Part shown: positions 12,011 through 25,445 of the stretch, piece after piece | How positions within the stretch are numbered: the first letter of the stretch is position 1 | Layout of the letters: every line of letters begins with the position of its first letter | NCBI RefSeq assembly: GCF_020085105.1 | Contig: NC_058056.1 | Span: 19,950,429-20,014,428, forward strand | DNA: 64,000 bases | Origin: Siniperca chuatsi | Lineage: Eukaryota > Chordata > Actinopteri > Centrarchiformes > Sinipercidae | Reading direction: 5' to 3' | The notes under the pieces: generated by a model | The model's database searches: none | The model's input: only the letters and a program-made list of their open reading frames with translations | What the model was told of the DNA's origin: nothing | Position numbers and translations under genes: made by a program

Positions 12011-13650
12011 TACTTTCAGTTATTCAGAGGATGCATCAGCACAGTATATCTTAATAGGAAGACTATTGCTAGAATAAATATCTATACATCATAATTAAAT
12101 AAAAAAAAGTCCCAACAGAAAAACAAAACAATAGAATAATTTACAAAAAACAGTACTTAAAAGAAATAAACCATTTGCAAAACTGAAGTCGTAAATGCTG
12201 CTGAGGAATTTATTTAAAAAATACAAAGATGATTCACAGTTTGTGTCCTTGTTCTCATGCTGGCTGGAACACCAATAGGGACCATGCAGGAATGAAGGGC
12301 CAGAGCGACAGGATAGTACCAAACTACTTACCCACAAAGTCTATATGCCCCACTTTATGCACCCTGTCCACAAAAAACAGCTTGTCAGGATCTGAGGTGA
12401 TCAGACAAGATGTAAAGGGGTGAGCCAGAGAGGTTAACAGGGTCAGTTTTCCACCTCCAACACTGATTTCCTTCAGATCCTCTGCCTCTTAGCTTGACTC
12501 AACAGGACTGTAACCTGTCCTGGTTGTAGAAATTAGTTTAAGGAACATACCTTCATTAGATTAGAAAAACTACAACCTTTCCTGCATATTTAGATTTTAC
12601 TGTCCTTTGTTTCAGCATCACAGGGTCATGTTCTCCATCCTGCTATGGAAGAACAGATGTGAACCACGCTTCCTCTGCTATACGAGACTCGTCAGCAACA
12701 TGACGATTAAGACCTCACTGACGGCAAACAAGGTGAGGTGAACTTCGCCTGGTCCTAATCAAAATTTAGGTGCTGCCTATGTAGATATCTATGGAGACCC
12801 AAAGTGCTCAATATTAAAAAAAGAAATATGACATTATGAAATAAAAATAACAAATTAAAAAGAGACTTTTTAAAACTGAAATTTGGAAATAAAAAAATGC
12901 TGAATTAGATTTAAAAAATTAGCCTACTTGCAATAAACACTATTATTATTTACTATTCTGATTATTTCAGAATTTCATGGTTTTATTATACATTTTTAGT
13001 TATATGATTATTCATTTTACAACATTATTAAGATTAATTAACTTATTTAATTAATCTAATACTGAACATGTTGGGCCTCCATAGTTTCCTCATTTAAAGT
13101 TAATTAGCTGTTTTTCTTGCAGAGAAAATTAAAGCATACTTTGGAAAAAGCCCAAAGTTTTAACGGCTTCCTGACAACTGGTGAAATTGACATAAAATCA
13201 CCTCTGAAGGAAACTCTTACTTTTGCTGTGTTACTTCTAATTAGACGCTTTGAGTATAAGAAGAGCAGGTGACAGCACCTTCCCACCACAGCATCCTTCC
13301 CTCTGCACACTCTCTCATCTCTGAAATATTAAGTACTTTGAACACTATTTACAACTATCTACAATCAGATGTGAGCAGGGTCGACCTTCAGTCTGTTCAA
13401 GTGCAACCGACTCACAAAAAATCAGAGGGATTAATGTAAAAGAAACTTTTCAGGGGGAGGACAGCTGATTTATGGAGAAGTAATGCTGACAGTGGTGCTT
13501 GTACAACAGCGCAGAGCAGAAAAACAGCCAGCGAGCAAATAAGGTCTCACTGACAAGGCCTGTGTGAATGTAATGTGTATAAGTATGTGTGTGCAACTAA
13601 TTGCATGCGGTCTGTCTATTTTGCCTCCACACCTGTTTTATATGCTTGTT

Positions 13651-13683
<33 letters not shown>

Positions 13684-16600
13684 AGGGACGTGTTTGAGCA
13701 GTGCAGGATGACTCATGCAGAAATGTGTAGGCATTCTCTACAGGAAAGCTTCAAATATTTGACAGACATTTCATAAGATGGTACAACAACAGCACACAAA
13801 CATGCAGGCCAGAATGAAGGAATGCAAATAGGTGGCTGATTGCACACATACATGGATGCACTCATGGTCACACACAGACACAGACAGCAGCAGTGAATAT
13901 GCTTCATTGACAAATGAGATGAGACAAACCATGGGAGGATGGGGGCAGAGGTGTCTGTCCTGATTCATGCCAACATTTAACTCACACAGCTCAGAAAACT
14001 CAACGGACGCTCACACACTTCCCATGCACACCTCCCCACATGCAAACACATTTGAATCCTACACAGGCCACGGCCCATATTTTCACACTATTACTATGAA
14101 CAGCACAGCACCCTCTCTCGCTCCAGCTTGCTGTCCATACTGATCTCGCATGCTGTCTCATTGTTTTTCCTCCCTGCTGTATCATATTCCACGCAGGAAC
14201 ATGAGCAACGACAGCCTCCTGTAGACGTCAGCAGAACAACAGATTGCACAAACATGCACTCGCAATCTGGCGTTTGCGTGAAGCGAACAGACATGTCAAG
14301 CTCATATTTATGCAGTGTGTGTGCATCACCACTGCCGGTAGCTACACATCAGATCAGACACGAACTGTCTGAAAGTTGTACGGATCATTTACAGCTTTAA
14401 AAAAAAAAAGTTTTAGCTTTTTAACCTTTAGATGGACACATCAGGTATGTACATGACAGAAATCATTCCATCCTTCTGGTATCTTAACAGGCTAATACAA
14501 ACCAAGACAAACAATTTCAAATACAACTTGTTTTTTAAAATATAAACTGATGAAAAAAAGAAAATGAAAGAGTACGAGTGAGCATCCCTGGTATTTAACA
14601 GGTAAAGGGTACGTTTACAATGCAAATCTTTGAGTTTAACAGGACCTCACATTAGTGCAAAAGTACAACACATTGATAATAACAGATTCATTCAGCTTTC
14701 AAAATAAAAAAGTAACAGCCATGGAGTGGAACCTTTAGTTACATATTCACATTTTGCTAGTATTATCTGACTGATAGATCTGAAGAGAGGATGTGTCAAA
14801 TACAATATATCATGAGCATCATTATTAAGCTGTATATCATAGTACATAGCAACATCGAACCTCTTAGTGTAACATCATTTCCTGGTTACAAAGGACTTAT
14901 TCCCAGAAAGACAGTGGGTACAGTTTTTCTTTACATGGGTAACATCTTACTTGAAGCTCTTATAAACATTTCATTCAACTACCATATGCTTATTTACAAA
15001 AACTACACATTTGAAGTAGTTTTTATGTGAGTAGCGTGAGTAATGTAGGAGGAACATTTTACATGGTGCTTATAAATGAGGCATTGCTGATTAGTAAGCA
15101 AGTCTTCAAGTAGAATGTCACCCTAAAGTGCCCAGTTGTTGATTCTGCTGCACACATAAAGACAGAAGGCGACAGATGAAAATATTTGCTGTGCTTTTTC
15201 TTTTTTTCCAAAGAGATGGACACACAGTTAAAAGGGGCATCATCTGTGTCTTTGGGTTTAACAGTACTGGAGCAGATTATCCTCCACCCAAATTGTTGTT
15301 AAAAACCGCCTGAGAGATGGAGAAATGTAGACAAAATAATCTGACCCTTCTCTGCGTCCTACGAGCTATGATCCTGTGAGGTGAGGTCACATTTACACGC
15401 TTCATGACCACAGCTAACCGGTCACATCACGATACCCTGTTGTTCAGCAGAACCACAACCTCATTGTGCCATGTACCAGGACAAATAAAACACTTTTATC
15501 GAGACGGAGAGCTATCTGTGATCATGATGCGATTGTTCCTCCATGTTCAGGACTGGTGAATAAATGTTAAAAGATGAAAATTGCACAAAGAAGACAAAAA
15601 GGAAACAATATACAAAAAAGAAACACAAACAAATGTACAAATAGATATGTCGGTAAAAAAGTATTGTGCTTTTGGCTGTCTTGTGTACACTGTGTACAAT
15701 AGTCAGAGCTCCTGTGTGAAAAAAGGGTGACATACAGTAGAGCTATTAAATGACTCCAGGAGGATATTCTGTGTTAAGCGGAGATCATTAATACATAATA
15801 TAGGCAAAAACACGACAAATTACAGTTGTTTGTGTTTGTGTGGGTGTGTGTTTATGATATAAAGTGCAATGTGAGGGCATTTAGGCTGAGTGAGCCCTGT
15901 TTGTCTTCATGTAATCAGTCAAATGTGTTACTCAGATTGACTTTTATTTTTTGACACTTGCATGAATGCATTTGTGCGCATGCTGTGTGTGTATATGTGT
16001 GTGTGACCCATTCTGTTTCCTGTTAACCGATGCCTGCATGAGCGTGTATGAGAGGTAATGTGACCAAACCAACCCGAGAGGAAACAGAATTACCGATTCA
16101 GGTCGCACTGAATAATCTGCATGGAGCAATTTTACATCCATCCCTTATTTATTTATCTTTCTCTGTGTGCTTTTTGTTTAAGGAGGGTTTTTTTACATTA
16201 ATTTAAAGAGCATCATGAAGCAAACAAACAAACAAAAAAGGCAAAAGAAGAGAAACCTTCACATGAAAAGTGCCAAAGCAAACTGACATTCTCGACCTCA
16301 GAACCAAAAATCATCCCAGTTCACTTTCGTTACCATCTTGGCAATGATTATCTAAGTGTATCATCCTCTTAGACAAGGCAGACTTGTATTTCTGTTTCGT
16401 ATTTTGATGAGAGTCCAGCTTCTTTTCATCCAGAGTGATTCTACACCAGATGAGAGTCTTAAAAGGATTGTTGCGTCGTATCAGTAGCGTGTGTGCATAC
16501 CCTGCTGCTGGATGCTTCTCCACTTCAGATGAAGACATTTAGAGAGTTCCCAGATGAGTTTTTAACATAACGCCAGCTTGATAAAGGTAAAGTAGGGTCT

Positions 16601-17095
16601 TTTTTTACCTTCAGGAAGGATGGTTAGGACGTGAAAATGAGAAGATTTGTCCTCTAGCTAAAAATTTAAGCTTTAATGCTTCTAACGTCAGCATATTCCT
16701 GTGACTGATATACTCGTTTGGGCAGGGCATGTGTAGACTAATTCAAATATATTTAAATATCCCATGTTTATATACATCAGAGTCCTCAGGAGTGGCTCTG
16801 GGATGTAGCTGGGTTGTATGTTTTGCTGCTGTAATGCGTGTCGTTCATGCTAGGAGCCTCAAACCTTCGGGGTCCTGTGCTTTCTAGCATGATGGACACC
16901 TCAGTCTCTTAAAATAGTGTTTCTATCAGATGACTGAGCTTAACTAACTGTGTCGACTCTGTTACATATACATTATGTTTCTCTATATTTGTTATAGTAG
17001 AGGGTATGCGAAGGATGAGGGTGCTGGGATGACGAGGGGGAGTTATAGTGTGAGCTGAGCGGGGAGGGAGGGAAGGGTACATCAGAAACCTTCAG
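12011..17095. other. intergenic and diras1 3' flank, no coding exon seen
   Basis: About 5 kb of AT-rich sequence with short spurious frames. A TG microsatellite is at 13657-13682. The part nearest 17095 is likely 3' UTR of diras1; several minus-strand AATAAA-type hexamers occur (for example near 16145-16155), so the polyadenylation site cannot be assigned. Confidence 0.45.
13657..13682. repeat. (TG)n microsatellite
   Basis: Uninterrupted TG dinucleotide run of about 26 bp, with imperfect TG units just before it. Confidence 0.9.
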
Positions 17096-17538
17096 TCATT
17101 TTTGCTGCAGTCTGTGGTCTTTATTGGAGTCCAAGGTCTTGATGAGCTCCTCAGCTAGGTTTTGTGGCACTCGGATGATGCAAAAGTCCACACCCACGCT
17201 GTTTCCGACTATGGCTGGCATCCACAGGTAGTTCATCCATGACACACACCTCTTGTTATTAATTTGCTTTTCGATATTCTGTGGCAGCAGGATGGATGTA
17301 ATGCTCCAAACTGAAATCCTGTATGTTTTCAAAATAACTGCTGAGTTGTGTTTGTGAATGCACCAGTCAAATGGAGGAGGATGTGGATGATGAGATTCCC
17401 GTTGCCTTCCAGACATTTTGCTCTGAGTGATACATATAGTGAGTCTCTCTTCTCTCTCGTCTTCCTTCTTTTCCTCCTTTTCTCTGTATTTCCCCCCTCC
17501 TTTCTCGCCTCCACCTCCAGTCTCCTCCTCTCCTGGAT

Positions 17539-18628
<1,090 letters not shown>

Positions 18629-18699
18629 TCTGCCCCCCTCAGGCTTAAGACAGTGTTACACCTATGATGTTGAGGGTGGGAGCATGGGGAGGAAGCAGG

Positions 18700-19640
18700 G
18701 TGAGAAGGGTGAGGGGTGGGGAGAAGAGGAAAATTTTAGCAAAGAGGAATTTTAGCAAGTGAGCAGTCAGCAGATACAAAGCAGAGGGGGGAACAGGAAG
18801 GGAAGTGCTGGCGGGACTCAAACTCAGGCCAGTGGGTGTGAAAGCACTCTATCTGTCCTTATGGTCTGACTATGAGCCAGAGTACAAATTAGAGAGGATG
18901 AGGTTGGTGAGGCTCCAAGTGTTTCACTTGACGCAGACATTTCCCTTAATCAATACTGTTCGCAGAGTCACAGTTTCTCTGTTTCAGCCCCCAAAATATT
19001 CCAGGGTTTCCTCATTTATCAACTTCAGCAACTGCAGCAAACCCTGGAAGAGACAAAGACAGAGAGTCCTTGCAGCAACAGAGAGCAACAATAACAATAA
19101 CATGACCTCATGTATAATACAACACAACAAAACCTCAAAAAATAGCTTTAAAAATGACTACAGAGTTGAAATGACACCTCTCTAATACAAAAACAGAACA
19201 TTATTAGCATCACAAAGGAAGTATATACTGCAGGGCTGTGTGTGTGCGATAATGTGTACATATCTTGAAAGTATGTATGACAAGACTGACTAAACATCAA
19301 CTAAAACTGATTCACTTCAGTGCCTCTCTGCTGTGGTTCCTTATGGTATGGATCCAAGCACAGGGTAGCGAGGATAGGCTGTTATTGTAAATGTAAACTA
19401 AAATTAAAAAGATGAAAACTAGAAGTGAAAACCCCTGCATGTGTCATATGTTTTTCATTGTCATTTTTGTTCATGTAAAAGGAAAACATAAAAATTAATT
19501 CTGAAACAGATTTTTCTGCCCTGTGAGGTGGCGTTAATCTGCAACATACTCTCAAACACCTCTGGCTCTATGGGGAAACGTGAATGTTGCCATCAATTCC
19601 ATTTCTGTTTGTATGACTCATACTAAAAAACTAAACTGAA
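18700..19640. other. diras1 upstream region, no gene seen
   Basis: AT-rich intron or 5' flank of diras1. On the minus strand a CATCATAG acceptor-like site lies about 30 bp upstream of the diras1 ATG, compatible with an upstream non-coding exon. No other structure identified. Confidence 0.4.
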
Positions 19641-19649
19641 AGGCTGAAT

Positions 19650-20230
19650 ATAAAAATTAAAGCTGCTCTAATCAATATTTTCATATTAACTATGGATCAA
19701 ATAACTATGTATGTGTGAAAGGTATTGCTCTATTATCACAAACTCTGCAATTCCATTTAGCTCTACAGAGCCTTTAGGCATCTTTCAGCTCATTGTTTTG
19801 GCTTTACAGCCTGCAACTTAGGTTCAGTCTCAAAGCTCTCATAGCCTCATTTCTAGCAGCAGCAGCAGACATCTGTTTTCATGGAAAAACTCTGATAAAC
19901 CAACTGTACGCTACCTACCAAGCACCAAATGACAGACAGACAAAGTTAGCAACTAGCTCGTGAACACAGTGGAGCATTTAGCTGCCTACAAAGCAGATAT
20001 TTCCCTCAGAAGTTAAGGAGACCAAAAACAGAGCTAAAATGAGGATGAATACTGGACTTAAATTCACCAGAAACACAACTCCAAATGAGTGATAATGTTG
20101 CTCCGTATCTGCTGGATGTGTATATAGGCAACTAATGAGCAACTGTTTGCTAACAAGTTTGCCATATCAACTTAAAAGGTGATGATATGTCATTGTTGTG
20201 TTGACAGCTTGTTGTGCTACACCTAAGTGG
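19650..20230 (+). repeat. interspersed repeat family R3, copy A
   Basis: Shares ordered blocks with 54110-54660 (same strand) and 21790-22335 (opposite strand): CTAATCAATATTTTCATATT, GTGGAGCATTTA, AAATATTTCCCTC-type, GAGACCAAAAACAGAGCTAAAA, AGAAACACAACTCCAAATGA, CTGCTGGATGTGTATATAGG and CTAACAAGTTTGCCATATCA. About 560 bp, no ORF. Confidence 0.75.
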
Positions 20231-20285
20231 CCAAAAAAATCAATTAATGCAGGCAAAGCATAAGGCAAGTCATTTAGAAACCAGT

Positions 20286-20849
20286 TATGGTGGAAGAAGT
20301 ATTCAGATCTTTTACATAAGTAAAAGTAGCAATATCAAGTAAAAGTCCTGCATTCAAAATTTTACTTAAAGTACACAAGTATAAAAGCATTAGCAACAAA
20401 ACGTTCAGTATCAAAAGTAAAATTACTCATTAAGCAGCAGAATGGCCCCTGTCAGTGTAATGCTACTGTATCATATACTATATTATCCAATTATTATTAC
20501 TATAACATTACTATTAATACTATTAATGTTGTAGCTGGTCGTGGTGGAGCTAATTTTAACTACCATACTAAGTTACTATTTGGTAGTTCAGCCCTTAACA
20601 ATATATAATTTTTAGAAACTCATTATAGGTTTTCTGTGTAAGATTTTAATCTTCAAAGTAACTAGTAACTAAAGCTGTCAGATAAATATAGTGGAGGAAA
20701 AAGTACAATATTTCCTTATGAAATGTAGTGGAGTAGAAGTATAAAGTGGCTTCAAATGGAAACTCAAGTACATCAAGTAAAGTACAAGCACATCAAAATT
20801 GTACTTGAGTAAATGTACAGTTATGTCAGTTACTTTCCACCATTGTGTG
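20286..20849. repeat. family S element, about 0.56 kb
   Basis: Starts ATGGTGGAAGAAGTATTCAG and ends CAGTTACTTTCCACCATTG, imperfect inverted ends. The interior contains AAGTAAAAGTAGCAATATCA, AGTAACTAGTAACTAAAGCT and CTTGAGTAAATGTACAG blocks typical of this family. Confidence 0.75.
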
Positions 20850-21789
20850 CACATCTAGTGTTATACCTTTAAGATACCCCTTCCAGAAATACAGAAATTG
20901 AAACAAAACCAGGATTGTATCATAGCTAATCTACAATTAAACACAGTGTACAACAAACTTGACTAAAATGTCCAAATCCAAACTGTGTGCAGTCAGGTTA
21001 TAAAATGCAATATATTAAGTGAAAAGAGTATACAGATAAAACAAAGAATTCCAAAGCTACAATAAACCTGGTTTGTAGTCAGCAGCAACACTGCACATTG
21101 AAGGACTCTTCACTCTAAATATTACCTGCTGCAACTCATACATATGCATCTGAACACCCCTAATCTATTGCTATCTCTGTAAGTGCTTGTTGTTGCTGAG
21201 TCTCTGTTCATGATTACGCATTGTATCCGTTCCATTATTTATCTGCTGTGGTTCTAAACTTGCTTTAAGGTCCCATAATAAGATACTCATCCAGTTGTGA
21301 TCATGTTCTGCTCTCCAAGCTCTTGCTGTAATGAAACAGTAAATTGACATCAATACCAGATGGAATAAGAGGATTTCTGTCATGCTTGCACTGCTGGAAC
21401 CCACTATTGATGGCAGGGTCCCTGTAATTGCATCGCCAGGTTGTAGATAATATCAGTCAAGGAGTTAAAAATAAATGGGGTTTCAGGGAATGCCTCATGA
21501 GTTTTATAGTCAATCTATAGCTATAAGTCTGGGTGACATAAAAGAGTGTTTTATATCCATGCTGAACACACAACCACAGTTTCATTTGTAGGTGAGCCTG
21601 TGTCTTCTGCTCATATGCCTGAAGACTGTTGACTGTTTTACTCTGGTTTGGCAAAGCAGAAAATCTTGTTTAATGGCTCTCTGGTGCCTTAGGGTGATGA
21701 TGTACTCTGCATTTTTGAGCTAGTGAGGGATACTGTCTAAACTCTCTCTAAATGTTGCCTGTCAACACGATTTTCCAGTGTGATTGAAG
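20850..21789. other. intergenic, no gene seen
   Basis: AT-rich, no splice-supported exon, RNA gene or clear repeat identified between a family S copy and an inverted R3 copy. Confidence 0.4.
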
Positions 21790-22335
21790 CATAAATTCTG
21801 AGATAAATGCTTAAACCTGCAATAACAGATTTTTTTTGCCACTTAAGGGCAATGGAAATAAGAGAGACAGAGATAAGGGAGACATGCCGAACTCTAGCAG
21901 TTAGAGAGTGACATTATGATTCATTTAGAGTCGTGTTTCTGGCCACCTGATGAATGTCTAATATTCACTCTCTTTTAGCTCTGTTTTTGGTCTCTACCAA
22001 CTGAGGGAAATATCTGGCTCTTTAGCTGCTAAATGCTCCACTATGTTCATCAGCTAGTCTTTAACTGTGTCTGTCTGCTGTTTGGTGCTAAGGCAGGTAG
22101 TGTACAGTGGGTTTTTAGAGCTTTTCACTGAAAATAGCTGCCTGCTGCAGCCGAAAACGATGCTATGAGTGTGGCAAGAGTAAACCAAAACAGTAAAGTT
22201 GCAGGCCGGACAGCTAAACAATGAGCTGAAACTCAAAAAAGCTATAAGCTACATAAAGCTCCATAAAACTGAGGGGAGCTGCAGATTCAGGTGATAATTC
22301 TCTGTAGGTTCATCACTGCGAGCGACGCCTCGCAC
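21790..22335 (-). repeat. interspersed repeat family R3, copy B (inverted)
   Basis: Reverse-complement counterpart of copy A: plus-strand text has TTTTAGCTCTGTTTTTGGTC, ACTGAGGGAAATATCTGGCT, CTGCTAAATGCTCCACTATG and AGTGTACAGTGGGTTTTTAG. It faces copy A about 1.6 kb away, giving a large inverted-repeat pair. The outer end carries a small TGCGAG...CTCGCA palindrome (22317-22334). Confidence 0.75.
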
Positions 22336-22366
22336 ATTGTCACATTGTCACATTGTCACATTGTCA
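22331..22366. repeat. tandem CACATTGT repeat
   Basis: Four direct copies of the 8-mer CACATTGT at the outer edge of R3 copy B, suggesting slippage or repeated end addition. Confidence 0.85.
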
Positions 22367-23298
22367 TTTGATAAATTGTTAATATAAAAATATTTAGAAA
22401 AGTTGAACCAGCAAGTTGCTCTGTAAACTGTAAAGGTTTTGGGTAATAATATTACAGTTTGTCTTAATTTTCTCTTCCAAAACATTTGGCCAAACTGGGG
22501 ATTTCTTGTCCTGCTTGACTTATTTTTAGAAGAGTATTTGTGTTCCCAGATCTCAGCAACTTGGTGAGTATATTTTTGAAGATCGAAATGATGACCAAAA
22601 CTACAAAAAATAAAACCCAACTTATAATAAACCAGAATTATCCTTTGAAAAAAAGACCCCACTGCTTATATTCTGCTGATAATTTGACAACAGAATAGAA
22701 GCACCTGCAGAAATACTGCAAGGAAACATAACAAAATTACAAATTTCACAACTGGCAAAATATTTATAATAAAAGTATATGGACTGGTATGATTAATGTG
22801 TTTTAAAGCTCATATGTTGGTGCGTCTGTGATGGAGCCACACATTCGTACATGCTCTAATACTGATATGCTCGCAAATATTCTCTTTATTTTGCCCTTCT
22901 GTAGCTCTTAGTCTGACTTTTCTCTTAATTTATGCATCTTGAAAATGTTTTTCTTTGATCTGCTCCCTGAGCTTCTTCTTTCAGTTTCTCCTTTGTTTCC
23001 TGCTCTCTCACTCCCCAGGTCTCCATGCTGTATGATCAATAAACTAAGACCGCTGTGGTTTTGATCGATGGGGCTCGTCTGTCTGGGCGCTGTCAGCCTG
23101 TCATCCTGCTTCACTTGGTGCCTGTTGGGTTTTTTTGGACGCGGATTTCAGCTCCGCGACAACGATCCTGCTCATCAAAACCTTCCTCCGCTCCCTCCTT
23201 TCTTTCACCTGAACTAAAATTAGCTGTCTCCCTCCCTCCGTCAGCAGCTATAACTGCGCACACAGGTGCAACCTCACAGTGGCACGCATACACATGAA

Positions 23299-23349
<51 letters not shown>

Positions 23350-24439
23350 ACGCACACACACACACACACGCACACGCACTGTACTTTCGCTCCGTCACCA
23401 TTTGTCCTTGACACCAGGCCTCTGAGAGTAATGACACTCCTCCCAAATGCAAGCTGTCTCTCTCCCTTTCCTCCTCCTCTACTCTTGTTTTATTTGAAAT
23501 GAGAGGACTGCAATTCCTTAATGAATTAATGGTATACTATAAATGCATCTGTGGCAGAGCAGCCAAATTCCATTAGCAGATAGCTTTGGCACAGACCAAA
23601 CAGGCCTCGTCTCCTCTCAGTCAGAAAATAGATGCAACGCAGCCTTCTCCACTCGTTTATTTCACAGAGCGAGCAAGGAAATGTCACCTTTAGCAAAAAT
23701 ATGCACATAATTTCCCTCAAGAGAGCCACTTACGCAGCGGCACAAAGGAAGCGCATTAACCAACATCAAACACAATGCCATTCAACAGATCAAGAGCGTG
23801 ATTAAATAGACACCCACAAAGTGGTCCCATGGTATCTTGTGGAAAAAGGATTTTAATGAAGCCGTGGATACTGGAATGCTGTGGATACACGGCTATTTGG
23901 CGTTGGTGTTTTACAGGATCAACAGATTTTGGGCTCAAGGACTTTCTGAAATATTCTGTCCTCTTCTGACCACAGCTGTGTGCACACACACTCACATACA
24001 CACTCATCATGATGTCTAAAACCTGCGCAAAGTTTCTTTAGCTGCCAGACTGTCAGTTGGTGTATGTGTGTTTGTGATGTGCGTTTGCGTCTGTCAAGCA
24101 GGAGATTCTCTGTTCTCTATGCACACTCAAGTTCAGGCTTTTTAAGTGTGTGTTTTACCAGAGCAATTTTTAGACCCGGGCGTTTTCATTAGGTTTGCGC
24201 AGACTGGAGGTTCAATTTATAAATTTTGATTCAGTCTCACACATTCAGTCATGCTGCTGCTTCGCTGTGTTCACACCTGCTAACAAAGCACACAAATGGA
24301 AAGCCCACAGGAAAACAGCTCACATGTGCTAATTTTAAAATCTTTGATAATCTGTTGGAGGTAATTTAAGATTTATGAATGTGAATGTGAATTTTCCCAA
24401 AAAAAGGAGGATAAGACCACATATTTTCCTGTCTGCTTC

Positions 24440-24440
<1 letters not shown>
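22367..24440. other. intergenic with CA microsatellite, no gene seen
   Basis: No supported exon. Short frames at 23111-23502 translate the CA/GT microsatellite and its flanks and are not genes. Confidence 0.45.
23300..23380. repeat. (CA)n microsatellite, about 80 bp
   Basis: Long CA run with a few CACACG interruptions towards its right end. Confidence 0.95.

Positions 24441-24484
<44 letters not shown>
24441..24484. repeat. (TG)n microsatellite
   Basis: Uninterrupted TG run of about 44 bp. Confidence 0.95.
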
Positions 24485-24485
<1 letters not shown>

Positions 24486-24944
24486 TATTGGTGGGTGATG
24501 ATGCAAAGAAAGGAAACATTCCTTTCATGTCCATCAGAGCCAAATCTATAAAATATGTTCACGACCCATCAGAATAATGGATCCTCTTCATTAAATATAG
24601 AGTGTACATTTTTGTGTGACGCACCGGTTTTGTCAAGTGTTGCAAAAGATGTAAAATATGGCTTCTTGTTGTTAGATATACATATACGTAAAGGGATGAA
24701 AGTTTAAAAAAAAAAGTACCACTCTGGATTTTTCTTATAGCACATAAATTTTTTTTAATATTTTAACATTATCTTATATATGATTGGCTGCTGGAAAATT
24801 GCTTCTTTGCAAGTTTTTACATCCCACCAATAAATCTAAACTCTGGTTCTTAGGGTCGTTAGATGAAAACCTACAAAATGTCTGCTCTTCATAAACTTAG
24901 AGAAGCAGCGTCATTTTTAGTTGGACAACAGTGCATTTTTGAAG

Positions 24945-25445
24945 TTAAAGGAATAGTTTATTAGGCTCTTGCCGATAGTTGGATGAGAAGATCGATACCA
25001 CTCTCATGTGTGTACAGTAAGCTACAGCCAGCTGCTGTTTAGCTTAAACTGGAAATGGGGAAACAGCTAACCTGGCTCTCTCCGAAGGCACTCACTAATT
25101 AACATGACTAATCCATACAAATAAAACAAAAAATACAAAAATCAAAGTGTAAAAATTTGTATTTTTGGAGCATTGTCATTACTGATTGCAAGGCAACCTT
25201 ACTGCAGGAAGTCACTGCACCCAGCCAAGAAATATGAATAGTCCTCCCATAACCCCTTGTAAAAGCACAAATTGTTGTTGTTTCTGTACAAATTAAACAA
25301 ACAAACAGGTTGATATAACATGTTAATTGGTGAGCTTTAGAGGTGCTGGTAGGCAGATTTTGTGACCATTGGCCAGAGCCAGGCTAGCTGTTTCCCCTTG
25401 TTTCCAGTCTTTGTGCTAAGCTAAGCTAACTGGCTGCTGTCAATC
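24945..25445. repeat. palindromic MITE-like element, copy 2
   Basis: Same family as 343-823: TTAAAGGAATAGTTTATTAGG start, GATGAGAAGATCGATACCAC, AACCTGGCTCTCTCCGAAGG, later GAGCCAGGCTAGCTGTTTCC and GCTAAGCTAAGCTAACTGGC. The right terminal segment is missing, so the copy is truncated after about 25440. Confidence 0.75.

Noticed and set aside
23111-23502. Open frames of poly His-Thr / Val-Cys
   Set aside because: Translations of the CA/TG microsatellite.
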